Assembly (NCBI RefSeq): GCF_016834655.1 | Contig: NZ_JAENHP010000009.1 | Location: 186,001 to 250,000 of the forward strand | Source: Paractinoplanes ovalisporus | GTDB lineage: Bacteria > Actinomycetota > Actinomycetes > Mycobacteriales > Micromonosporaceae | Length of the DNA stretch: 64,000 bases | Direction of reading: 5' to 3' | Shown here: piece after piece, positions 8,780-17,103 of the stretch | Layout of the letters: each line of letters opens with the position of its first letter | Position numbering within the stretch: the stretch's first letter is position 1 | Translations under genes and position numbers: made by a program | Notes under the pieces: model-generated | What the model was told of the DNA's origin: nothing | The model's database searches: none | The model's input: only the letters and a program-made list of their open reading frames with translations

Positions 8780-9171
8780 CCGCCACGCTGCTCAAGCGTC
8801 GCAATGGCGCGGGTGCCGCCGCCAAGCGGGCTGTCGGAAAGGCGCGTCGGCACTTCCGGGTCCGCCGGAACGTCCGTGGCACCGCCGAGCGTCCCCGCCT
8901 GGTCGTCACCCGTTCTTCGCGGCACATCACCGCGCAGATCATCGACGACCTCAAGGGCCACACGCTGGCCTCGGCGTCGACCCTCGACTCGTCCCTGCGG
9001 GGCGGCGAGGGTGACAAGAGCGCTCAGGCCGGCAAGGTCGGTTCGCTCCTCGCCGAGCGGGCCAAGGCCGCTGGCGTGTCCAAGGTCGTCTTCGACCGCG
9101 GTGGCAACAAGTACGCGGGGCGTATCGCCGCGCTTGCCGATGCCGCTCGCGAAGCCGGACTCGAGTTCTAG
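8776..9171 (+). CDS. rplR: 50S ribosomal protein L18
   Basis: L18 (131 aa) binds 5S rRNA with L5. The RPRLVVTRSSRHITAQIIDD block and C-terminal FDRGGNKYAGRIAALADAAR are diagnostic. It starts at a GTG that overlaps rplF and is followed 13 bp later by rpsE. Confidence 0.97.
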   Translation: MTATLLKRRNGAGAAAKRAVGKARRHFRVRRNVRGTAERPRLVVTRSSRHITAQIIDDLKGHTLASASTLDSSLRGGEGDKSAQAGKVGSLLAERAKAAGVSKVVFDRGGNKYAGRIAALADAAREAGLEF

Positions 9172-9184
9172 GAGGAATTGACCA

Positions 9185-9808
9185 ATGCCTGGTCAGCAGC
9201 GCCGAGGCGGCGGGTCCGGCGGTAACACCGAGGGTGGCAACCGCCGGGACAACCGCCGTGAGGGCGGCCGCGGCAACGCGCCCGTCGAGAAGACCCCGCA
9301 CCTCGAGCGGGTCGTCGCGATCAACCGTGTCGCCAAGGTGGTCAAGGGTGGTCGTCGCTTCAGCTTCACCGCTCTGGTGATCGTGGGCGACGGCGACGGC
9401 ACCGTCGGTATCGGATACGGAAAGGCCAAGGAGGTGCCCGCGGCCATCGCCAAGGGCGTCGAGGAGGCCAAGAAGCACTTCTTCAAGGTTCCGCGGATCG
9501 GCGCCACGATCCCGCACCCGATCACCGGCGAAGCTGCCGCGGGTGTCGTGCTCCTCAAGCCGGCCTCGGCTGGTACCGGTGTCATCGCCGGTGGCCCGGT
9601 GCGTGCAGTGCTGGAGTGCGCGGGCATCCACGACGTGCTCTCGAAGAGCCTGGGCTCGTCGAACCCGATCAACATCGTGCACGCGACCGTCGCGGCCCTG
9701 CGGGGCCTCGAGTCGCCGGAGCAGGTCGCGGCCCGCCGTGGCCTCCCGGTCGAGGACGTGGCGCCGGCGGCCATGCTGGCGGCGCGTGCGGAAGCGGCGG
9801 TGCACTGA
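9185..9808 (+). CDS. rpsE: 30S ribosomal protein S5
   Basis: S5 (207 aa) helps maintain translational fidelity near the decoding site. The double-stranded RNA-binding fold is seen in LERVVAINRVAKVVKGGRRF, then GYGKAKEVPAAIAKGVEEAK. About 35 extra N-terminal residues rich in Gly and Arg precede the core. An AGGAGG ribosome-binding site lies upstream. The stop overlaps the rpmD ATG by 1 bp. Confidence 0.98.
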   Translation: MPGQQRRGGGSGGNTEGGNRRDNRREGGRGNAPVEKTPHLERVVAINRVAKVVKGGRRFSFTALVIVGDGDGTVGIGYGKAKEVPAAIAKGVEEAKKHFFKVPRIGATIPHPITGEAAAGVVLLKPASAGTGVIAGGPVRAVLECAGIHDVLSKSLGSSNPINIVHATVAALRGLESPEQVAARRGLPVEDVAPAAMLAARAEAAVH

Positions 9809-9990
9809 TGGCCCGTTTGAAGGTCACCCAGATCCGGTCCGAGATCGGCCGCAAGCAGAACCAGCGGGACTCCCTGCGGTCGCTCGGGCTGAAGCGGATC
9901 AATGATGTGGTGGTCAAGGAGGACCGCCCCGAGATTCGGGGCATGATCTTCGCCGTGAACCACCTCGTGACTGTTGAGGAGGTCGAGTAA
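9808..9990 (+). CDS. rpmD: 50S ribosomal protein L30
   Basis: L30 (60 aa), a small 50S protein of the bacterial short form. It reads MARLKVTQIRSEIGRKQNQR and ends NHLVTVEEVE. Both ends overlap neighbouring genes by one base (rpsE and rplO), so its boundaries are well fixed. Confidence 0.97.
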   Translation: MARLKVTQIRSEIGRKQNQRDSLRSLGLKRINDVVVKEDRPEIRGMIFAVNHLVTVEEVE

Positions 9991-10439
9991 TGGCGATCAA
10001 GGTCCACCACCTGCGTCCGGCGCCCGGAGCCAAGACCCCCAAGACCCGTGTGGGTCGTGGTGAGGGCTCCAAGGGCAAGACCGCCGGTCGCGGCACCAAG
10101 GGCACCGGTGCCCGGAAGAACACGCCGGCGGCGTTCGAGGGTGGGCAGATGCCCCTCCACATGCGCCTGCCGAAGCTCAAGGGGCTCAAGAACCGGCCCC
10201 GCAACAAGGTCGTCTTCCAGGTCGTGAACCTGGACCGTCTCGCCGAGCTGTTCCCGAACGGCGGCGAGGTCGGACCGGACGAGCTGTTCGAGGCCGGCGC
10301 GGTTCGCAAGAACCAGCCGGTCAAGGTCCTCGGCTCGGGTGAGCTGGGCGGCGTGTCGCTGACGATCAGCGCGCACGCGTTCAGCGAGTCGGCCAAGGAG
10401 AAGATCGCCGCTGCTGGTGGGTCCACCACCCAGCTGTGA
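9990..10439 (+). CDS. rplO: 50S ribosomal protein L15
   Basis: L15 (149 aa) is a late-assembly 50S protein. The N-terminal glycine-rich block GRGEGSKGKTAGRGTKGTGA and FEGGQMPLHMRLPKLKG are characteristic. It is the last gene of the spc ribosomal run and is followed by a 242-bp gap with a hairpin before secY. Confidence 0.97.
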   Translation: MAIKVHHLRPAPGAKTPKTRVGRGEGSKGKTAGRGTKGTGARKNTPAAFEGGQMPLHMRLPKLKGLKNRPRNKVVFQVVNLDRLAELFPNGGEVGPDELFEAGAVRKNQPVKVLGSGELGGVSLTISAHAFSESAKEKIAAAGGSTTQL

Positions 10440-10454
10440 GGCTTGTGGGGGTGA

Positions 10455-10489
10455 CTGCCCGGGCGCCGCAAAACGCGTCGCTCGGGCAG
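10455..10489 (+). terminator. Hairpin between rplO and secY (attenuator-like)
   Basis: CTGCCCGGGCG pairs with CGCTCGGGCAG across a short loop. The stem may extend outward through GGGG (10447-10450) pairing with CCCC (10493-10496), with CTTTG following. There is no long T-run, so it may attenuate rather than end transcription; secY downstream would then receive partial read-through or have its own promoter. Confidence 0.5.
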
Positions 10490-10681
10490 CATCCCCTTTG
10501 TGGCGTCTGACCTGCGGTTTCGCAAGCCGGTCAAATGCCTACGCGCGGTGAGCGCTACCGTGACTCACCGCGTTGCGCCAAGACTGTTAGAGTCCGTTCC
10601 CAGCTAGGGATATCGGTCGTCCGGACCGATGCCTTCCCCCACCCGTCGATTTCGACGGTAACCTCGCGCAGGAGGAAGAAG

Positions 10682-12028
10682 TTGCTCTCCGCCTTTACCA
10701 GTGCGTTCCGGACGCCTGACCTGCGCAAGAAACTGCTGTTCACGATCTTTATCATTGCGCTGTACAGGCTCGGTGCCACCTTGCCCAGCCCTGGTGTCTC
10801 CTACACCAACGTGCGGCGGTGCCTCGACATCGTGAACTCTCAGAACGCCGACGGTGGCGTGCTCAACCTGTTGAACCTCTTCTCAGGTGGCGCGCTGCTC
10901 CAGTTGTCGGTGTTCGCGCTGGGCATCATGCCGTACATCACGGCCTCCATCATTCTGCAGCTGCTGACCGTGGTCATTCCCCGCCTCGAGCAGCTTCGCA
11001 AGGAGGGCCAGTCCGGCCAGGCAAAGATCACGCAGTACACCCGGTACCTCACTCTCGGGCTCGCCGTCCTGCAGTCCTCGGCGTTCGTCGCCCTGGCGCG
11101 GACCGGTCAGCTCTTCGGCAACGCCTGTGACCAGAACGACGCCACGCTGCAGATCATCCCGGAGAACACCGGGCTGCCGATGTGGCTCACGCTCTCGGTC
11201 CTGGTTCTGACCATGACCGCCGGCACCGGCATGGTGATGTGGCTCGGCGAGCTCATCACCGACCGCGGCGTCGGCAACGGCATGTCCGTCCTGATCTTCA
11301 CGTCGATCGCGGCCCGCCTCCCCGGTGAAGGCTGGACGATCAAGGAGTCGAGCGGCGTCGCCAAGTTCATCCTGGTCATCCTGCTGGTTCTGGTCATCAT
11401 CGGCCTCGTGGTCTTCATCGAGCAGGCGCAGCGGCGCATCCCCGTGCAGTACGCCAAGCGCATGATCGGCCGCCGGATGTACGGCGGCACGTCGACCTAC
11501 ATCCCGCTGAAGGTCAACCAGGCCGGTGTCGTCCCGGTCATCTTCGCGTCGTCGCTGCTGTACCTGCCGCAGCTGTACCTGCAGTTCTTCGACCCGAACA
11601 ACCTCAAGGGCTACCAGGTCTGGATCCAGAAGTGGCTGGCCGACCCCACGAGCGCGCTGTACATCGGGGTCTACTTCCTGCTGATCATCTTCTTCACGTA
11701 CTTCTACGTCTCGATCACGTTCAACCCGACCGAGGTCGCGGACAACATGAAGAAGTACGGTGGATTCGTTCCGGGTATCCGCCCGGGCAAGCCCACCGCC
11801 GACTACCTGGACTTCATCCTCAGCCGGATCACCCTGCCGGGCGCGCTGTACCTTGGTCTGATCTCGGTCCTGCCGAACTTCTTCTTCATCTGGCTGAACC
11901 AGCAGCAGTACCAGAACTTCCCGTTCGGCGGTACCGCAGTGCTGATCATGGTGGGTGTGGGTCTGGAGACCGTGAAGCAGATCGAGAGCCAGCTGATGCA
12001 GCGCAACTACGAAGGGTTCCTCCGGTAG
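10682..12028 (+). CDS. secY: Protein translocase subunit SecY
   Basis: SecY (448 aa) is the channel-forming subunit of the Sec translocon. About ten hydrophobic membrane segments are visible. Conserved features include GIMPYITASIILQLL (TM2 region), GNGMSVLIFTSI and the cytoplasmic loop NPTEVADNMKKYGGFVPGIRPG. I place the start at TTG 10682, directly after an AGGAGGAAG ribosome-binding site, giving LSAFTSAFRTPDLRKKLLF after the initiator. An upstream ATG in frame (10535) would add residues unlike SecY. Confidence 0.95.
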   Translation: MLSAFTSAFRTPDLRKKLLFTIFIIALYRLGATLPSPGVSYTNVRRCLDIVNSQNADGGVLNLLNLFSGGALLQLSVFALGIMPYITASIILQLLTVVIPRLEQLRKEGQSGQAKITQYTRYLTLGLAVLQSSAFVALARTGQLFGNACDQNDATLQIIPENTGLPMWLTLSVLVLTMTAGTGMVMWLGELITDRGVGNGMSVLIFTSIAARLPGEGWTIKESSGVAKFILVILLVLVIIGLVVFIEQAQRRIPVQYAKRMIGRRMYGGTSTYIPLKVNQAGVVPVIFASSLLYLPQLYLQFFDPNNLKGYQVWIQKWLADPTSALYIGVYFLLIIFFTYFYVSITFNPTEVADNMKKYGGFVPGIRPGKPTADYLDFILSRITLPGALYLGLISVLPNFFFIWLNQQQYQNFPFGGTAVLIMVGVGLETVKQIESQLMQRNYEGFLR

Positions 12029-12102
12029 TGGGGACGCGGAGCCGGGGGGCTCTTGCGTCGGCGGTATGCGAGGCTCGTTCTCACCGAAGCGAGGCGATGT
12101 AG

Positions 12103-12756
12103 GTGCGGCTGGTACTGGTGGGCCCTCCGGGGGCCGGCAAGGGGACCCAGGCTGAGTTCATCGCCGCCCATCTGGCCGTACCGAAGATCTCGACAGGCGA
12201 CATCTTCCGCGCCAACGTCTCCCAGGGCACGCCGCTGGGGGTCGAAGCCAAGCGGTACATGGACGCGGGTCAGCTGGTTCCGGACGAAGTGACCATCAAC
12301 ATGGTCCGGGACCGGCTGGCCGAGCCGGACGCCGGTGACGGCTTCCTGCTCGACGGCTTCCCGCGCACGGTCCCGCAGGCCTCGGCGCTCGACAAGCTGC
12401 TGGCCGACCTCGGAACGGCGCTCGACCTGGTGATGGAGCTCGTGGTCGACGACGACGAGGTCATCCGGCGGCTGTCCGGCCGCCGGACCTGCCGGGGCTG
12501 CGGCAAGATCTGGCACGTCGAGTTCGACCCGACCAGCAAGGAGAACATCTGCGACCGCTGTGGGTCGGAGCTGTTCCAGCGGGACGACGACAAGGCCGAG
12601 ACCATCGCCAACCGCCTGGTCGAGTACGCCGAGAAGACCGCACCTCTGGTCGACTTCTACGGCGCTCAGGGCAAGCTGGTAGGTATCGACGCGACCGGAC
12701 CGGTCGAGGACGTCACGGTGCGCGCCATCGACGCCCTGCGGTCCTACGGGGGCTGA
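12103..12756 (+). CDS. adk: Adenylate kinase
   Basis: Converts AMP plus ATP to two ADP in the cytosol. It is 217 aa with the P-loop GPPGAGKGTQ at residues 7-16, NMP-binding TGDIFR and the DGFPRT motif. The LID carries four cysteines (130, 133, 150, 153), the zinc-type lid. The start is a GTG. The order secY-adk-map is the classical actinobacterial arrangement. Confidence 0.97.
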   Translation: MRLVLVGPPGAGKGTQAEFIAAHLAVPKISTGDIFRANVSQGTPLGVEAKRYMDAGQLVPDEVTINMVRDRLAEPDAGDGFLLDGFPRTVPQASALDKLLADLGTALDLVMELVVDDDEVIRRLSGRRTCRGCGKIWHVEFDPTSKENICDRCGSELFQRDDDKAETIANRLVEYAEKTAPLVDFYGAQGKLVGIDATGPVEDVTVRAIDALRSYGG

Positions 12757-12757
12757 C

Positions 12758-13591
12758 ATGCGCCGCCCCCAGCTGGACATCCAGCTGAAGACCCCGGAAC
12801 AGATCGAGAAGATGCGCGGCGCCGGCCTGGTGGTCGCCGCCGCGCTCGACGCGATGCGGGACGCCGTGGCGCCCGGTGTGTCGACGGCCGACCTCGACGC
12901 GATCGCCGAGAAGGTCATCCGCGACGCCGGGGCGGTGCCCTCGTTCAAGGGCTACCACGGCTTCCCGGCCTCGATCTGCGCCTCGGTCAACGAGCAGGTC
13001 GTCCACGGCATCCCGAGCGCCGAGCAGGTGCTGAGCGAGGGCGACCTGATCTCGCTCGACTGCGGCGCGATCCTGGACGGCTGGCACGGCGACTCGGCCA
13101 TCACGGTCGGGGTCGGTGAGACCGACCCGGCCCTGCTCAAGATGGCCCAGGTGGCCGAGGACGCCATGTGGGCCGGCATCGCCGCCGCGGCCCGGGGAGC
13201 GGCCAACGGCCGGGGCCGGCTCACCGACATCTCGTTCAACGTCGAGAAGACGGTTCGCAAGGCGGGCCGCTACGGCATCGTCGACGGCTACGGCGGGCAC
13301 GGCATCGGCACCGAGATGCACCAGGACCCGCATGTGCTCAACCACGGCAAGCCCGGCAAGGGTCCGCGCCTGGAGCCCGGCCTGTGCCTGGCGATCGAGC
13401 CGATGATCACGATGGGCTCGCCCCGCACGGCCGAGCTGTCGGACGGCTGGACCGTGGTGACCCGCGACAACTCGATCGCGTCCCACGTCGAGCACACGAT
13501 GTGCCTCCTCGAAGACGGCGTCTGGGTGACCACCGCGGTCGACGGGGGCCGGGCCCGGCTCGGCGATCTCGTCACCTCGCGTCAGCCCTGA
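12758..13591 (+). CDS. map: Methionine aminopeptidase, type I
   Basis: Removes the initiator Met from nascent proteins. It is 277 aa. The five metal ligands of the family are present as Asp101, Asp112, His181, Glu214 and Glu245, with substrate-binding His83 in VVHGIPS. It starts one base after the adk stop and is therefore co-transcribed with adk. Confidence 0.97.
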   Translation: MRRPQLDIQLKTPEQIEKMRGAGLVVAAALDAMRDAVAPGVSTADLDAIAEKVIRDAGAVPSFKGYHGFPASICASVNEQVVHGIPSAEQVLSEGDLISLDCGAILDGWHGDSAITVGVGETDPALLKMAQVAEDAMWAGIAAAARGAANGRGRLTDISFNVEKTVRKAGRYGIVDGYGGHGIGTEMHQDPHVLNHGKPGKGPRLEPGLCLAIEPMITMGSPRTAELSDGWTVVTRDNSIASHVEHTMCLLEDGVWVTTAVDGGRARLGDLVTSRQP

Positions 13592-13616
13592 CTACCGATG
13601 GGTGATTCTCTCGGGC

Positions 13617-14066
13617 ATGCTGGGACGCATGGGTCGGGAAGACATGCGGGCGGGCGACGCCGACCGTAAGGCGGTCGCGGAACAGTTGAAGACGGCGCTC
13701 GACGAAGGTCGTCTCGATCTCCACGAGTACGACGAGCGGCTCCAGAAGACGTACGGGGCCAAGACCTACGCCGACCTCGACGGGCTGCTCGACGACCTGC
13801 CCGGCACGGTGCCCGTGCAGCATTCGCAGGTCCAGCCGGCCGCCGCGCCGCCCTCGCCGGCAGCCGGCGTGGGAGCACCGGCCGCGCCCGAACCCAGCCC
13901 CCGGCAGTGGGTCGGCGGATATGCGGGCGTCGTGGTCGTCTGCACGCTGATCTGGGTCTTCACCATGGTGGCGTCGGGCCACTGGATCTACCCGTGGCCG
14001 GTCTGGATGCTCATCCCGCTGATCCTCGGCTTCTTCGGGCAGCGCTTCGGCGGCCGCGGGCACTGA
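13617..14066 (+). CDS. DUF1707 membrane protein, copy 1
   Basis: A 149-aa protein with an N-terminal DUF1707 domain (MRAGDADRKAVAEQL through YADLDGLLDDLPG, residues ~9-65), a Pro/Ala linker, and two closely spaced hydrophobic segments near residues 100-143. The function of DUF1707 is unknown. I chose ATG 13617 (MLGRMGRE) because it aligns with MEGMGRE of the adjacent paralogue; GTG 13602 would add five residues. It sits with the next gene between map and infA, two operon blocks that are often contiguous. Confidence 0.85.
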   Translation: MLGRMGREDMRAGDADRKAVAEQLKTALDEGRLDLHEYDERLQKTYGAKTYADLDGLLDDLPGTVPVQHSQVQPAAAPPSPAAGVGAPAAPEPSPRQWVGGYAGVVVVCTLIWVFTMVASGHWIYPWPVWMLIPLILGFFGQRFGGRGH

Positions 14067-14096
14067 CCCGACCCGTACTGGAAGAGGGTTGTCACC

Positions 14097-14744
14097 ATGG
14101 AAGGCATGGGCCGGGAGGGAATGCGGGCAGCCGACGAGGACCGCCGGAAGGTCGCCGAGCAGTTGCAGCTCGCGCTCGAGGAGGGCCGGCTCGACCTCAC
14201 CGAGTACGACGAGCGGGTCCAGGGGGCCTATTCGGCCAAGACTTACGCCGACCTCGACCGTCTGCTGACCGACCTGCCCAACGCGGCTCCGATCGTGCCG
14301 GCGGCCCCGCAGCCGCCCTCCCCGGTCATGACCGGGGACAAGGCCACCGAGAAGGCCACCGGGGCCTGGATGGCGCACGTGTGGGGCGCGTGGGCCAAGG
14401 CCGCCGTCTTCTTCACGCTGATCTGGGGCGTCGCCGCGCTGGCGAGCAACGAGACGATCTTCTACTGGCCGGTCTGGGTGCTCGGGCCGTGGGGTGTCGT
14501 GCTGCTGCTGCGCACGGCCGGGGGCCTGGCCCAGGGCGAGCCGCGCAAGCACGCCGCCGAGCAGGAGCACCGGCGCCGGCTGCGGGAACACAAGCGCGAC
14601 CGTAAGGCGCTCTACAACCGGGCCATCGCGGCCGGGGAACTGCCCGCGAAGCCGACCAAGGAGCAGCGCAAGGCGTTCATCGCGGAGGCGGTCTCGCGGG
14701 GTGATCTGCCGCCGAAGCCCCGCCGACCGGCCACCGGCGAGTGA
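14097..14744 (+). CDS. DUF1707 membrane protein, copy 2
   Basis: A 215-aa paralogue of the upstream gene: DUF1707 at residues ~9-65 (MRAADEDRRKVAEQL), two membrane segments around residues 95-142, then a charged C-terminal tail absent from copy 1. The tail contains an imperfect internal repeat (AIAAGELPAKPTKEQRKA then AVSRGDLPPKPR). An Arg- and Lys-rich cytoplasmic tail suggests a binding role, but this is inference. The two genes look like a tandem duplication that diverged. Confidence 0.87.
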   Translation: MEGMGREGMRAADEDRRKVAEQLQLALEEGRLDLTEYDERVQGAYSAKTYADLDRLLTDLPNAAPIVPAAPQPPSPVMTGDKATEKATGAWMAHVWGAWAKAAVFFTLIWGVAALASNETIFYWPVWVLGPWGVVLLLRTAGGLAQGEPRKHAAEQEHRRRLREHKRDRKALYNRAIAAGELPAKPTKEQRKAFIAEAVSRGDLPPKPRRPATGE

Positions 14745-14810
14745 ATTCGGCCGCTCTGTCCGATTTTTAACGGGCCGACACACCCGACTCCGGGTCAGGG
14801 CGACCTCGGT

Positions 14811-14840
14811 TTGGCGTGGCCGTTGCGGCGCGCGTACACT
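14811..14840 (+). promoter_or_regulatory. Probable promoter of infA and the alpha operon
   Basis: TTGGCG (14811-14816) and TACACT (14835-14840) are spaced by 18 bp in the 242-bp gap before infA. This would give a leader of about 140 nt. Placement fits the expected separate promoter for infA-rpmJ-rpsM. Confidence 0.5.
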
Positions 14841-14986
14841 GGCTAGCTGGCGCGCAGCGTCCACTCCCGCATGTCCTCAGCGCTTCGAGGGCGGCGGGGA
14901 GCCGCGGCTGGTCCGAGTTCGCACACCGTACTCGGGTAAGACGCTGCACAGCCAGACCCGAACCCCAATGTCAGGTAGCGGAGGAC

Positions 14987-15208
14987 ATGCCTAAGAAAGA
15001 CGGAGCCATCGAGATCGAGGGCCGCGTGATCGAGCCCCTGCCGAACGCCATGTTCCGCGTTGAGCTCGCCAATGGTCACAAGGTTCTTGCACACATCTCC
15101 GGCAAGATGCGGCAGCACTACATCCGCATCCTTCCCGAGGACAGAGTCGTCGTCGAGCTCTCGCCGTACGACCTCACCCGTGGGCGAATCGTCTACCGCT
15201 ACAAGTGA
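14987..15208 (+). CDS. infA: Translation initiation factor IF-1
   Basis: IF-1 (73 aa) occupies the A site during initiation. The S1-type OB fold is intact: GRVIEPLPNAMFRVELANGH and KMRQHYIRILPEDRVVVELS. The start ATG 14987 follows a GGAGG ribosome-binding site; longer readings upstream do not resemble IF-1. It heads infA-rpmJ-rpsM-rpsK-rpsD-rpoA-rplQ. Confidence 0.98.
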   Translation: MPKKDGAIEIEGRVIEPLPNAMFRVELANGHKVLAHISGKMRQHYIRILPEDRVVVELSPYDLTRGRIVYRYK

Positions 15209-15290
15209 GCTGGTCCTCCTCGGAGCGGTTCATCGAGTGTGGGGTACGGGGAGCAACTAGTTCCCGTCCGACTGAGAGTTAAGGCAAACC

Positions 15291-15407
15291 GTGAAGGTCA
15301 AGCCGAGCGTCAAGCGGATCTGCAACAACTGCCGGGTCATCCGGCGGCACGGCCGCGTCATGGTCATCTGCAAGACCGACGCGCGCCACAAGCAGCGCCA
15401 GGGCTGA
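15291..15407 (+). CDS. rpmJ: 50S ribosomal protein L36, zinc type
   Basis: L36 is the smallest 50S protein. This 38-residue reading begins with GTG (MKVKPSVKRICNNCRVIRRH) and ends RHKQRQG. Cys11, Cys14, Cys27 and a C-terminal His form the zinc ribbon, marking the zinc-binding form. It is one residue longer than the usual 37. Confidence 0.95.
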   Translation: MKVKPSVKRICNNCRVIRRHGRVMVICKTDARHKQRQG

Positions 15408-15563
15408 GTCCCCGGTAAAGCTGCCAGATCCGGCATCACGAACAAGCTCGTCCCAGGGCCACGTCAGTGGCCGTACCCCCGGCGCGGAGGCCGGGGCCCG
15501 TCCGGGCAGACGGGGTGGGAGGGGCACAGACCTCCGAATTGATCCTGAGGAGTACGCCCACTT

Positions 15564-15944
15564 ATGGCACGACTCGTCGGCGTCGATCTCCCACGCGAGA
15601 AGCGTATGGAGATCGCGCTCACCTACATCTACGGGATCGGTCGCACCCGTGCCGTCGAGGCACTGACTGCCACCGCGATCGACCTGAACAAGCGCGCCAA
15701 GGACCTCACGGACGAGGAGCTGGTCCAGCTCCGCGACTACATCGAGGGCAATTTCAAGGTTGAGGGTGACCTGCGCCGCGAGGTCGCCGCGGACATCCGC
15801 CGCAAGGTCGAGATCGGCTGCTACGCCGGCATCCGTCACCGCCGGGGTCTGCCCGTGCGGGGTCAGCGCACCCGGACCAACGCGCGTACGCGCAAGGGTC
15901 CGAAGCGCACGGTCGCTGGTAAGAAGAAGCCGGGTCGGAAGTAA
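15564..15944 (+). CDS. rpsM: 30S ribosomal protein S13
   Basis: S13 (126 aa) bridges 30S and 50S and contacts P-site tRNA. It starts MARLVGVDLPREKRMEIALT and contains the conserved RHRRGLPVRGQRTRTNARTR near the C terminus. The 156-bp leader after rpmJ holds small hairpins, one being GGCCAC-GTCA-GTGGCC at 15457-15472. Confidence 0.98.
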   Translation: MARLVGVDLPREKRMEIALTYIYGIGRTRAVEALTATAIDLNKRAKDLTDEELVQLRDYIEGNFKVEGDLRREVAADIRRKVEIGCYAGIRHRRGLPVRGQRTRTNARTRKGPKRTVAGKKKPGRK

Positions 15945-15961
15945 TAGGAGCGCACTGACTT

Positions 15962-16369
15962 ATGCCACCGAAGGCACGCGCAGGGGCCGCAGTCAAGAAG
16001 GTCCGGCGCAAGGAACGCAAGAACGTCGCCCACGGGCAGGCGCACATCAAGAGCACCTTCAACAACACCATCGTGTCGATCACCGACCCGACCGGTGCGG
16101 TCATTTCCTGGGCCTCCTCGGGCCAGGTTGGCTTCAAGGGCTCGCGCAAGTCGACCCCGTTCGCCGCGCAGCTGGCCGCCGAGGCCGCCGCTCGCCGGGC
16201 GATGGAGCACGGCATGCGCAAGGTCGACGTCTTCGTCAAGGGTCCCGGCTCCGGCCGCGAGACCGCGATCCGTTCGCTCCAGGCCGCCGGCCTCGAGGTC
16301 GGGCAGATCAGTGACGTGACGCCCCAGCCGCACAACGGTTGCCGCCCGCCGAAGCGCCGCCGGGTCTGA
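15962..16369 (+). CDS. rpsK: 30S ribosomal protein S11
   Basis: S11 (135 aa) forms part of the 30S platform. Diagnostic sequence includes KSTFNNTIVSITDPTG and the C-terminal PHNGCRPPKRRRV. An AGGAG ribosome-binding site precedes the ATG; rpsD follows after 13 bp. Confidence 0.98.
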   Translation: MPPKARAGAAVKKVRRKERKNVAHGQAHIKSTFNNTIVSITDPTGAVISWASSGQVGFKGSRKSTPFAAQLAAEAAARRAMEHGMRKVDVFVKGPGSGRETAIRSLQAAGLEVGQISDVTPQPHNGCRPPKRRRV

Positions 16370-16382
16370 GAGAGAGATAGAG

Positions 16383-17009
16383 ATGGCTCGTTATACAGGT
16401 GCGGACTGCAAGCGCTGCCGCCGCGAAAAGATGAAGCTGTTCCTCAAGGGCAGCAAGTGCGACGGGCCCAAGTGCCCGTTCGAGTCGCGTCCCTTCCCGC
16501 CCGGCCAGCACGGCCGTGGCCGGACCAAGGAGACCGAGTACCTGCTCCAGCACCGCGAGAAGCAGAAGGCCCGCCGCGTCTACGGCGTGCTCGAGAAGCA
16601 GTTCCGCGGTTACTACGAGGAGGCTGTCACCAAGCCCGGCAAGACCGGTGAGGTGCTGCTGCAGATCCTCGAGTCGCGTCTCGACAACGTCGTCTACCGG
16701 GCCGGCCTCGCGCAGTCCCGGGACATGGCCCGGCAGCTGGTCAAGCACGGCCACTTCCTGGTCAACGGCGTGAAGGTCGACGTCCCGTCGTACCGCGTCA
16801 AGGAGCACGACATCGTGACCACGCGGGAGAAGTCGAAGGAGATGACCCCCTTCGTCGTCGCCCAGGCCCAGGCCGGTCAGCGGCCCGTGCCGGCGTGGCT
16901 CGAGCCCATCCCGAGCGAGATGAAGGTTCTCGTTCACTCGCTCCCGGCCCGCGGTGTCATCGACACCCAGGTCCAGGAGCAGCTGATCGTCGAGCTCTAC
17001 TCCAAGTAG
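16383..17009 (+). CDS. rpsD: 30S ribosomal protein S4, zinc type
   Basis: S4 (208 aa) nucleates 30S assembly and in enterobacteria represses the alpha operon. Cys9, Cys12, Cys26 and Cys31 (CKRC and CDGPKC) give the zinc-binding N terminus. The S4 RNA-binding domain lies at residues ~98-160 (SRLDNVVYRAGLAQSRDMA). A long perfect hairpin follows the stop before rpoA. Confidence 0.98.
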   Translation: MARYTGADCKRCRREKMKLFLKGSKCDGPKCPFESRPFPPGQHGRGRTKETEYLLQHREKQKARRVYGVLEKQFRGYYEEAVTKPGKTGEVLLQILESRLDNVVYRAGLAQSRDMARQLVKHGHFLVNGVKVDVPSYRVKEHDIVTTREKSKEMTPFVVAQAQAGQRPVPAWLEPIPSEMKVLVHSLPARGVIDTQVQEQLIVELYSK

Positions 17010-17015
17010 CGCTCC

Positions 17016-17048
17016 GCCCAGTGCCGGCCCTCGGGGCCGGCACTGGGC
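17016..17048 (+). promoter_or_regulatory. 15-bp perfect hairpin between rpsD and rpoA
   Basis: GCCCAGTGCCGGCCC pairs exactly with GGGCCGGCACTGGGC across a 3-nt TCG loop. No T-run follows, so it is not a canonical intrinsic terminator. It could be an attenuator, a processing site that protects upstream mRNA, or a ligand site setting rpoA levels. Confidence 0.6.
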
Positions 17049-17103
17049 TGCATCATCCCGATGGCCATCAAATAGTGGGTGGCCTGACAGAAAGAAGAAA
17101 CGC

